A stretch of DNA of 64,000 nt from Trichomonas vaginalis G3 (taxonomy: Eukaryota; Parabasalia; Trichomonadida; Trichomonadidae): positions 16,253,962 to 16,317,961 of the forward strand of contig NC_067208.1 of the NCBI RefSeq assembly GCF_026262505.1. Reading direction: 5' to 3'. A program made the translations under genes and the position numbers. Positions 50,939 to 58,442 of the stretch are shown here, in pieces (the stretch's first letter is position 1; each line of letters begins with the position of its first letter). A model generated the notes under the pieces. That model was not told where the DNA came from, ran no database searches, and saw only the letters and a list, made by a program, of their open reading frames with translations.

Positions 50939-51741
50939 TTACTTACTAATAAAATTTCTTTGTTATGACACTTTCTCCAGTTTATAGGACCTCTCTCATA
51001 TTCTATCTTGTCATATCTAAACTCATAGTCATGTATGTCCTCTAACCATCTCATAACGGTTTCCAAACCACTTTTATCGGATGTAAAGTAAAAGCATGGA
51101 TGGTTATGTATAACGTCTAAAGTTTCTAAAGAGTCTCTCAAAGTCCAGTCTACTTGGTATTGAAAATCCCATGTGTTAAAGAACGGCGGGTCCACTATAA
51201 AGAAAACATTTTCCTTGTCTTTATATTTTTCATACAACTCTGTCCAATGACATCTCACAAACTCTATACCCTCAATATATTTTTCTATGTCCTCTTTGAA
51301 AACATTTGTATAGTTAAGATATAAAACTTTTGACATAAGTGTTTCAATGTCATGAACTCTTATAGTACCACTATATAATAGTCTAGCAGATATACTATCC
51401 CAGTCTATATATTCTGCTTTTTTCAAAACCTCTCTCACAATATTTTTCTTATCTAATGGTATACGTTCCATCTTACCTATAGGTATCTTTTCTTTTAACT
51501 CTTTCAATATATTGTTTGTGTCTGGAATATGTTTGAGACGGTCCATATAGTTGTCGAAGTCATTGCATATAATCTTTGAGTCTGGGAATATTGTATGGCA
51601 CAAATGGGATATATAGAAACTTCCACCGAACAAATCTACAAATGTTAGACCATTCGGTAGTTTCTTAAGTTCTCTCAATATAATATCTTTACATCTACTC
51701 TTATTTCCAAAGAATGGTAACGGTGGTTTTGTAAAATTCAT
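50923..51741 (-). CDS. Dam-type DNA N6-adenine methyltransferase
   Basis: 272 residues, looks whole. It matches class D12 (Dam-like) enzymes in order: N-terminal PPLPFFGNKSRCKDIILREL (the KxxYxGxK-like start), the AdoMet-binding motif FVDLFGGSFYISH, and the catalytic motif FFIVDPPFFNTW (DPPF in place of DPPY). A C-terminal HDYEFRYDKIEYERGPINWR part follows. It would methylate adenines in DNA. Maverick-borne enzymes of this kind are a likely source of N6-methyladenine in T. vaginalis. It is the last gene before the right terminal repeat. Confidence 0.88.
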   Translation of the reverse strand: MNFTKPPLPFFGNKSRCKDIILRELKKLPNGLTFVDLFGGSFYISHLCHTIFPDSKIICNDFDNYMDRLKHIPDTNNILKELKEKIPIGKMERIPLDKKNIVREVLKKAEYIDWDSISARLLYSGTIRVHDIETLMSKVLYLNYTNVFKEDIEKYIEGIEFVRCHWTELYEKYKDKENVFFIVDPPFFNTWDFQYQVDWTLRDSLETLDVIHNHPCFYFTSDKSGLETVMRWLEDIHDYEFRYDKIEYERGPINWRKCHNKEILLVSKCGLK

Positions 51742-51953
51742 TTATATATAATAATAAAAATGTTTTTACCCGAAAAGTGACAGAAAAGTGACAAAACATG
51801 AAAACATATATAATTTGTGAAAAGCGACACAAAAAGTGATATTTTAAAAAGTGACACTATTAATATGATGTAAATAACAACGGTTTTGGTTTTGTCACCG
51901 GCTGGTCGGCTGGGGTTCGGTCCTCCTCTTGGGTCTTGGGCAAAATTTCTTAT

Positions 51954-52003
51954 GGGCTAGAGGGCGCAACGCGCCTGGAAGCCCCACTTACCTGACCTTA
52001 TTG
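51954..52003 (-). repeat. Right terminal inverted repeat and TSD of Polinton B
   Basis: Exact mirror of the left 45-bp repeat, ending CCCCACTTACCTGACCT, then TATTG as target duplication. Between the methyltransferase start and this repeat (51742-51953) there is no gene, only AT-rich DNA and a GC-rich stretch near 51898-51940. Confidence 0.92.
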
Positions 52004-52318
52004 AGTGTTTCTTTACTACTATATTTAGAATATCTAAATTTCTGATAGAAAGTTCAGGATTAAGGATGTTTTTTGAATGATTTTGAATAACCAAACGAAT
52101 AAGTTATTATCCTTCAAAAGTTCAAGATAAATTAAATTAAAGTTTGAAAAGACCGTATATAATATAAATATGCGAAACAATAAGCTGGATAGTTTGATTT
52201 ATTTGGAAATTTAATCAGAACATGAAAAGCCTGTTTTGATCTAAAAAGTATTTAACAAGCAAAAAATGACTTTTCCATACTTATGAAACTATAGTCGAAT
52301 ATGAATTATAATAAAAAC
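52004..52318. other. Host intergenic region after the ESCRT gene
   Basis: AT-rich, without genes. Together with 27735-28308 it formed one intergenic region of about 0.9 kb before Polinton B inserted. Confidence 0.6.
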
Positions 52319-52912
52319 TCATGCAAGAGCAGCAAAAAGTTCTTTCTGCTTCTCTGGCTTTTCTGCTTGGATTTCTTCGGCGGCTTCTTGAGGCGATTCT
52401 TCCCCATGCATTTCCTTCCACATTTTTTCAAATTCTTCTTCTGCTTCTTGATCTTGATCGGGTGTAAGGCTCTGACCAAGAAGTTCTGTAACTTCGTTAA
52501 CCTTTTCTGTTTGTTCAGCATTTTCTTCCATCAGATTTTCAACCATTTCCACAGTAAGCTTTTCGTTCATTTCTTTTAATACTGAGTTGGTTTGTTGCAT
52601 ATTCTCGGCAAATTCACGAGTTATACGAGCTTGTTCTAGATTGTTAAGCTGTTCTTGAAGATTTGTAAGCATTCCATCAGTTTTTTGTATTAAAACTTCA
52701 CGTGCTTTCTTCGCTTTCAAAACTAATTTGGCACGCTCAAGTTTACCTTCTTTGGCAAGCTTTTTGGCAAGTTCTGTTTGTTTGAGATTATCTTCTTCAA
52801 GACGGGATTGATATTTTTTAACACGGTCTCTATTAACCTTTAAATTTAGAACAGCTTTATCATATTCTTCATCTGCATTTTGATTAGCATGGGCAGAACT
52901 GAAACAACCCAT
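52319..52912 (-). CDS. ESCRT-III subunit, CHMP6/Vps20-like
   Basis: A host gene of 197 residues. The N-terminus MGCFSSAH is a strong N-myristoylation signal (Gly2), with Cys3 open to palmitoylation, as in CHMP6/Vps20. The body is a basic coiled coil of the Snf7 family (DRVKKYQSRLEEDNLKQTEL, KAKKAREVLIQKTDGMLTNL). The C-terminal third is acidic with a short helix AEEEFEKMWKEMHG, the place of the Vps4-interacting motif. In ESCRT-III it would link ESCRT-II to Snf7 polymer growth on endosomal membranes. It could also be another Snf7-family member; the lipid signal favours CHMP6. Confidence 0.82.
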   Translation of the reverse strand: MGCFSSAHANQNADEEYDKAVLNLKVNRDRVKKYQSRLEEDNLKQTELAKKLAKEGKLERAKLVLKAKKAREVLIQKTDGMLTNLQEQLNNLEQARITREFAENMQQTNSVLKEMNEKLTVEMVENLMEENAEQTEKVNEVTELLGQSLTPDQDQEAEEEFEKMWKEMHGEESPQEAAEEIQAEKPEKQKELFAALA

Positions 52913-53468
52913 TTTGAGGTGACACTTTTTTGACCGAAATCTTCATCTGAAATATTCGATTTATGAAGAAAATAATGATGTTATGGAATTTAGGAGAGCA
53001 ATGGAATGCCAAATAGTACAACATGAACGATTTTGTCAGTTTCGGATGGTTGTGAGAACTGACGGGCTCATATTGGGTTTTGAGGGATTTTTGTAAAGTG
53101 AAGGTTATTATCCTTAGTATTTATATATATTAAAGTTTGTCAATGGAGAGTGATTCGATAATGTAAATATGACATATTAGTAGTAGGATAGGATGGGTTT
53201 TGTGACTTTTTTTGTAAACGTAAGAATTCATACAATATCGAGCGATTTTGTATCATTTTTTTTAACATATGAAGTAAAAAATGTATGATTCTTACGGTTT
53301 TTATTCTTACGTTTTTGAATAAATCAAGATTTAAAAAATTTTCAAAATTGTAAGACATTTACACTCAGCCCATACATAATGAAATAAAAAATAAAATTTT
53401 TTTAAAAAATAAATCATTAAAAAATTAACATTAATTTTAAAATAATTTATTTTTTTATTCTTACATAA
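52913..53468. other. Intergenic region and left border zone of Polinton C
   Basis: AT-rich, with no supported gene. It contains the ESCRT gene's promoter and, somewhere in it, the left limit of Polinton C. No match to the terminal repeat of Polinton B was found, so the border is not fixed. Confidence 0.5.
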
Positions 53469-54067
53469 ATGACCCAACAAGTAAAACCAGATAAAATAGA
53501 TTATCGAATTTTAGAGGATGGTGTTCCTGTTTATATTCAAAGATTTAAAGGGAAGCAATGTTATAGAATTGTTAATCCTGAATACATAAAACATTTATTT
53601 AAAAAGGAAGACTGTGAATTATTAAATGTTAATGAATATGAAACCAATAAATCAAAATTGAAATATAAATATATTGGAAGTGATGAAAGATGCAAAGATA
53701 AAGATAAAGTTTATTCAGTTTCATATAATGAATTATTGCTTTTGCATTTGATGGTAAATTAATCGAAAATTCAAAAATTTGGGAATTAATTCCGGATATT
53801 GAATTTATAACAAATATTAAGGATAAATGGTTTAAACAACAAAACCACCTCACTAAAGTTCTTTGTAGATTAATGATTAAAACTGAGGAAAAAGAATTTC
53901 ACGAGTTTCAATATCATCCATGTAAAATTTTAGAACTTGGTAACGAAAAACTTCAGAAAAAATTAAACGAAAGACTATCAAAAGATAAAGTTGAAAGAGT
54001 AAATAAACTCGCTAAAGGTAATGGTAATGATGAAGAAGAATTTGATGAGTTCAACATAGAACTTTAA
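53469..54067 (+). pseudogene. Unrecognised element gene (broken)
   Basis: Fossil gene of about 200 codons, about one break. It starts MTQQVKPDKIDYRILEDGVP and has a lysine-rich second half ending in an acidic tail (NGNDEEEFDEFNIEL). Preceded by TTTTTTTATTCTTACATAA, the T-rich box. No family recognised. Confidence 0.5.
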
Positions 54068-54071
54068 GAAA

Positions 54072-54440
54072 CTAATGATTATTTGAATTTATGAAATCAA
54101 TTATTTGATTCATTCTTTCTTCAATCTCTTCTATTCTTTTTGTTAAATCATCAATTTTCATTAATGAGGTGATTCTTGATTGAGGAATAGATTTCAAACT
54201 AACCACTCCTTTTATTTTTGAAATTTTGAATCCATCAACTTTAAACATTTTATTCAATTTACATGTTGTCAATTCTTCAAATAATTTTTTATTATTGGCA
54301 TAATAGTCATTAAATTCTTCAACAGATGAAAAAATTTTTATTTCAGTAATTGGTTTAACAACGTTTATTTTTTGTTGAACATTTTCACTTTCATTTATTT
54401 CTTCCTCCTCTGTTTCATTTATTTTTAAAATTGGTTTCAT
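54072..54440 (-). CDS. Small coiled-coil element protein
   Basis: 122 residues. The N-terminal part is acidic (NETEEEEINESENV), the middle VDGFKISKIKGVVSLKSIP, and the C-terminus is a coiled coil (IDDLTKRIEEIEERMNQIID). The order resembles the gene at 10329-10574 in Polinton A. It is divergent from the next gene by 66 bp and looks whole. Function unknown. Confidence 0.5.
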   Translation of the reverse strand: MKPILKINETEEEEINESENVQQKINVVKPITEIKIFSSVEEFNDYYANNKKLFEELTTCKLNKMFKVDGFKISKIKGVVSLKSIPQSRITSLMKIDDLTKRIEEIEERMNQIIDFINSNNH

Positions 54441-54506
54441 TTATCATTAAATAAAAATTAGAATATAAGTGATGAAATATATTTTTTAATTAATATTAAA
54501 TCAGAA

Positions 54507-54743
54507 ATGGCTGCAGGATTCTTTAAAAAATTATGGGAAGGAATTAAGAAAGCTGCGGGTTGGGTTCATAAAAATATTATTAAACCCGTTGCAAACTTTT
54601 TGGCACCAGTAGCGAAAACGGCAGGAACTATCATAGGTGGAGTATTAGGTACTAAAGCAGGTAATCCGGCGATGGGAGCACAAGCAGGTAACGCAGTTGG
54701 TGGAATTGCTGAAGGAATACTTAATAAAATAGGAGGTAGATAG
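54507..54743 (+). CDS. Protein VI-like amphipathic/glycine-rich protein
   Basis: 78 residues. The N-terminal amphipathic helix MAAGFFKKLWEGIKKAAGWV is followed by a hydrophobic glycine/alanine-rich part (GTIIGGVLGTKAGNPAMGAQ) without charges, suited to insertion into membranes. It shares its first 12 residues almost exactly with the minus-strand gene at 54768-54983. Likely a membrane-active virion protein; the comparison with adenovirus protein VI is structural only. Confidence 0.55.
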   Translation: MAAGFFKKLWEGIKKAAGWVHKNIIKPVANFLAPVAKTAGTIIGGVLGTKAGNPAMGAQAGNAVGGIAEGILNKIGGR

Positions 54744-54767
54744 TGGAAAAATAAATAAATATTATTT

Positions 54768-54983
54768 TTATCTTAGTATCGGTTGTAGTCTTTGATAAAC
54801 TTTTTCTCCTTTATTTAAAATTTCTCTTATTGGGGCAGCTTTTGGCGTTATTGATTCAGCAACGTCACTAATTGCTCCTTTATTCTTAAATATCCAATTT
54901 GCCCCCTTCTTCAATGTTTCCCAAACTTTACTCGCCCCTCTTTTTACTCTATCCCACAGTTTCTTAAATATACCTGCAGCCAT
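54768..54983 (-). CDS. Protein VI-like amphipathic protein, second copy
   Basis: 71 residues starting MAAGIFKKLWDRVKRGASKV, like its neighbour, but with a basic helical body (WETLKKGANWIFKNKGAISD) and end (YQRLQPILR). The two genes are convergent and probably arose by an old inverted duplication followed by divergence. Confidence 0.55.
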   Translation of the reverse strand: MAAGIFKKLWDRVKRGASKVWETLKKGANWIFKNKGAISDVAESITPKAAPIREILNKGEKVYQRLQPILR

Positions 54984-55052
54984 AGTTGATTATTTCATTA
55001 AAATTAAAAATTCATTTCCATCTTTTAATTTTGATTTTTTATTTATTAATAA

Positions 55053-55688
55053 ATGACGACTAACTATTTAGTGCCAAACACCAAACCGATTAATGGAAAT
55101 GTGTTTCATTCATTCGAAAAGATAAATGAAATATTCGCAAAGAATGACGGTAGAAGATATTATAGAGAACTTGAAAGTTCATGCTATGACTCTGATGCTC
55201 CATATTTTGATGATAAACAAACTCATTTAAGAATTACAAACCCAGCTCATGATGTGAACCAATTAGGTGACACATATATTAAACGCAAAGTTAAAGCAAC
55301 TCTAGTTTCAAATAAAGCTTTCACATGTGATGCCGCTTTTAAATGCATGCGTTTATTCGTTGGTTACAAATCATCAAATCAAAGCTTTAAACAATTAGAA
55401 GTAGAAACCGAAAGAGGTGATGCCGGTTATCTTCAGATGGATTGCGCCCGTGAATCTTTCGCATTTGCAACATATAAACCAAAATCAGAAAGGAAAGTTA
55501 AAAAGTTTGTTCATTCGTTATATAATAATGTTCAAAAATATGATAACTCAGTATGTGGTAAATATATTGACCCTTCAGAAGTTTTCAAGAGAGCAAATGA
55601 AGAAGTTGATGTCACTTTTGATATGATTATTCCGGTAAATTCTTTAAACAAGGGACAAACAAAAGGGGTGCATATAATAGAACTATGA
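55053..55688 (+). pseudogene. Major capsid protein, first jelly-roll part
   Basis: Fossil gene; only the first barrel region is recognisable. AAFKCMRLFVGYKSSNQSFK and [14 protein letters not shown] correspond to the positions of GFDDAFYAVAGYQILANG and FDFKLRLRIPVRKFL in the capsid at 8221-9768. The N-terminus has TKPINGNVFHSFEKINEIFA. It overlaps the following gene by four bases (ATGA). Confidence 0.55.
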
Positions 55689-56509
55689 AAGTTCCTGATG
55701 GAATGAAAGAATTAGTTCATATTGTTGCTGGTCTTCAAAAAGATGTTAAACAAATGAGAAACGTTTTAACATTACCAGAAGCTCAAGCATATGCCAAACG
55801 TCATGGTCAAAATTGGGAAGCACACGAAGCAGACATTACGGGTCCAAATGGAAAACCCGATGGTATAAATGAAGTTTTCGTTACTGATGGTCAAGGTAAT
55901 ATTAAAGTCATAAATGGTTACAAATTAACTATATCTGATTATCCTAAACGTAAAGCATATAATGAACGTTATCCTATGCAATTTGATGAAAATGGAAAAG
56001 CTGTTAAACAATACATTGGAGAAGGTGAAAATGGTCCAATTAATTCATACCGTCCTAATCCATATTCTTATTTCAATGAAGAATTAAATGCTATTGAAGA
56101 GGGACCGGATGGATTACCACGATATTCTAACCAGTTTGATGGTCAATATGCAAATATTAGACCTGAAATTTCAGCTAAGAAATTCTTTAAAGTTGCTTTA
56201 TTCGATCCAGTTTTCGCAAATGTTAAAGATGAACTTAAACAGCAATTCCAACCAATTATAGTAGCAAGAATTGCATCAGGTGCTTTATCTCAAGCATTCA
56301 AAGATTTAATTAAGAAACCATTATATCAGCAACGAGGTTTAACTTATGATTTAGTTAAGGAATCAGATAAAAGAAAATTTGAGAAATCAGATGATTATAA
56401 GAATGCAATTAATGAATATATTCGGTCCATTAATTACGATGAAACAGCTAAAAATCAACTTCATGAACAAATACAGGGAATAATAGATTTAAAAGTTCCA
56501 GCAAAATAA
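55685..56509 (+). CDS. Unrecognised 274-residue element protein
   Basis: Open throughout. It starts [20 protein letters not shown]. It has an [18 protein letters not shown] segment, then [20 protein letters not shown] and a helical C-terminal part. It does not look like the second capsid barrel. The ATGA overlap with the capsid part suggests coupled expression or a junction created in the fossil. Function unknown. Confidence 0.45.
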   Translation: MKVPDGMKELVHIVAGLQKDVKQMRNVLTLPEAQAYAKRHGQNWEAHEADITGPNGKPDGINEVFVTDGQGNIKVINGYKLTISDYPKRKAYNERYPMQFDENGKAVKQYIGEGENGPINSYRPNPYSYFNEELNAIEEGPDGLPRYSNQFDGQYANIRPEISAKKFFKVALFDPVFANVKDELKQQFQPIIVARIASGALSQAFKDLIKKPLYQQRGLTYDLVKESDKRKFEKSDDYKNAINEYIRSINYDETAKNQLHEQIQGIIDLKVPAK

Positions 56510-56541
56510 AAGTTTAAATATATTTTTTTATTCGAATATAA

Positions 56542-57212
56542 ATGAGAAGACGTTTCACTAGTCAAAAGAACACTAACGCAAAAGCAGAGATTACGGTTGG
56601 TTATAACGTAAATGATGATAAATCACGAATTATTCAAAATGTTAAAGTTAATGTTAGCCCCGAATTAACAAGGTCAGCAACTCAACCAAATTTATTAACT
56701 CGTGACTTACCGAAGAATGAGGAGAATGAAGAAAACCATGAGAATGGAGACCCAATCATTTTATCTGAACCCGGTAAAGAACCTGTTGAAATTCCCACTT
56801 ATCCAACATACCCCCACCTCTTTCATCAAACATCGAGAACCCATATAAAATAGACATTAATTCTGAATTAATGAAAATTTACCGTGATATAATAATTAAT
56901 AATTATGATTCAATAATAAATTTAATTGACCAATCCGGTTTAATTATTTTACCTTATGAATCATTAATTCACATTATCGCCATTCTTTGTGATGTTCAAG
57001 ATTCAGACGTTAAGATTCAATTTTTCATAGATGATGAGGTTTCATGCTGCGGAACAGTTGCAAAAATAAATCCTATAAAGGATATTAGCACAATTAAGAT
57101 ATCAAAGAACGGAACAACAACTGAACTTCATTTAACATATAATGATATTTATAATAAAATAGTTGATGAATATAAAATATCACTTGAAAAATTCTTTGTT
57201 AAGGCTATTTAA
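56542..57212 (+). pseudogene. CCG-motif element gene (broken)
   Basis: Fossil gene, about one break. The N-terminal part begins MRRRFTSQKNTNAKAEITVG. The C-terminal domain has YESLIHIIAILCDVQDSDVK and FIDDEVSCCGTVAKINPIKD, matching the Polinton B gene at 33928-34506 in order and in the CCG triplet. Confidence 0.6.
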
Positions 57213-57667
57213 TATTCAAGCATTAACATTATCGAATAATAATCCTTTGAATCATAATCAATAATAATTGACCTTTCACCAGTTTCTATCGTTTGTTTTA
57301 TTTCTTTTTGTTCCCCACTATCCGGATCGGTCATTGTAATTGTTTTTGTTATAGTATCAGCTTTATCTTTAACTTCAATCTTTTTTCCATCGGGATATTT
57401 AAACCAAAATTCCAAAAATTCGATATTGTCAATCTGTTCATATTTTAATCTATCAATTACATTTTTAATACCATCTGAAAATCTTATGAAATGGTCATTA
57501 TATGGGTTTGATTGAACTAAATTTGAATGAAGTGAAATATAACCTGTTGATGAATATGACACTGACTCATATTTTCTGAAAACACTAAAATTTATAACAT
57601 GAATGAATTTCTTATTCGTTGAATTTATGAATTCTTGAGGTAATCTTATTCTAGTTTTATTTATCAC
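57209..57667 (-). CDS. Penton-like minor capsid protein (probable)
   Basis: 152 residues. TGYISLHSNLVQSNPYNDHF and IEFLEFWFKYPDGKKIEV line up with VHASFSGAQ...FLCLANDF and FQVWFTTDGRKRI of the penton-like genes in A and B. It ends YYSIMLMLEY, like LELSFIYNYY there. It overlaps the end of the CCG-motif gene by a few bases and is divergent from the next penton-like gene by 40 bp. Shorter than the relatives, so part of the N-terminus may be missing. Confidence 0.5.
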   Translation of the reverse strand: MINKTRIRLPQEFINSTNKKFIHVINFSVFRKYESVSYSSTGYISLHSNLVQSNPYNDHFIRFSDGIKNVIDRLKYEQIDNIEFLEFWFKYPDGKKIEVKDKADTITKTITMTDPDSGEQKEIKQTIETGERSIIIDYDSKDYYSIMLMLEY

Positions 57668-57707
57668 TGAAAATAACGCTTTACCATATTTTTAATCGTA
57701 ATAAAAA

Positions 57708-58418
57708 ATGTCAATTATCAATATTATTTCGAATAATAACTGTGAATTAAATTTAACAGTTAGCGGAATTTATAATGTTACTCTCGTTTCTGTGAGTGGT
57801 AAATTTAATCCCATTCTTTTAGACCCTTCAGATTATATATCATTTATTAAAGATGACCATGAAAAAACGTATGATATGTATATAAATAAAGTGATAGCGA
57901 AATGGGATATTAACACGATTTTAAGTTATTTAAATGAATCATTTATCGTATGGTATGAAGAAAATTTTAAATCAAAACCTGATAAACTTTTTGAACTTGA
58001 TGAAATAAATAACCTTATTAAATTCCCGCTGAAAATTAAATTTTGTACTCCTCATCTTCGTTCATTGTTGGGGATATTAAATTTTGAAAAAGATGTTGGG
58101 GATGTTTTGTATTCTGACACTGGTTCCAATTTCATTTTAATCAAATGTGATAAAGTTAATACCCCAATGAGATTTTCACATCAAACATTAGACCCTAACT
58201 CTTACCCATCAATACAAAACATTTTATCCATCAACTTAAACACATTTTCTTTATCATATCTGTTTCAATTATCCGGGAATTCATTTATTCTTCATTCAAA
58301 AGATTTATCAAATATTAAATTTAGAATAACTGACCTATTTGATTGTGATTTAGAATTTATGAATGAAATATTATGGCAATTTCAAATAGAAAAAATAGCT
58401 GATGAGATAACGGATTAA
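57708..58418 (+). CDS. Penton-like minor capsid protein
   Basis: 236 residues, looks whole. Beta-rich, with an N-terminal YNVTLVSVSGKFNPILLDP strand set. A middle VIAKWDINTILSYLNESF part corresponds to YSFEDTYSDIPPTGFVDLF in the Polinton B gene, and the closing strands are SNIKFRITDLFDCDLEFMNE. The position after the CCG-motif gene and before the fibre gene fits a vertex protein that would carry the fibre. Confidence 0.6.
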   Translation: MSIINIISNNNCELNLTVSGIYNVTLVSVSGKFNPILLDPSDYISFIKDDHEKTYDMYINKVIAKWDINTILSYLNESFIVWYEENFKSKPDKLFELDEINNLIKFPLKIKFCTPHLRSLLGILNFEKDVGDVLYSDTGSNFILIKCDKVNTPMRFSHQTLDPNSYPSIQNILSINLNTFSLSYLFQLSGNSFILHSKDLSNIKFRITDLFDCDLEFMNEILWQFQIEKIADEITD

Positions 58419-58442
58419 ATATTTATTTTTAAATCGTAATAA

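Larger units (their letters stand above)
28314..51998. mobile_element. Polinton/Maverick B, 23.7 kb with both ends (fossil)
   Basis: Full-length by its ends (45-bp terminal inverted repeats, 5-bp target duplication) but broken inside, with at least ten breaks over its genes. Parts: large coiled-coil gene, major capsid, penton-like genes, SF3-type helicase, packaging ATPase, two KilA-N-type genes or fragments, a divergent family B polymerase, protein VI-like genes, integrase, fibre and DNA adenine methyltransferase. It lies between two host genes on the same strand. The identical terminal repeats and target duplication suggest a young insertion; some breaks could also be sequencing errors. Confidence 0.95.

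Noticed and set aside
53140-53358. Minus-strand frame of 72 residues before Polinton C
   Set aside because: Low-complexity AT-rich sequence without an upstream box or neighbour support.
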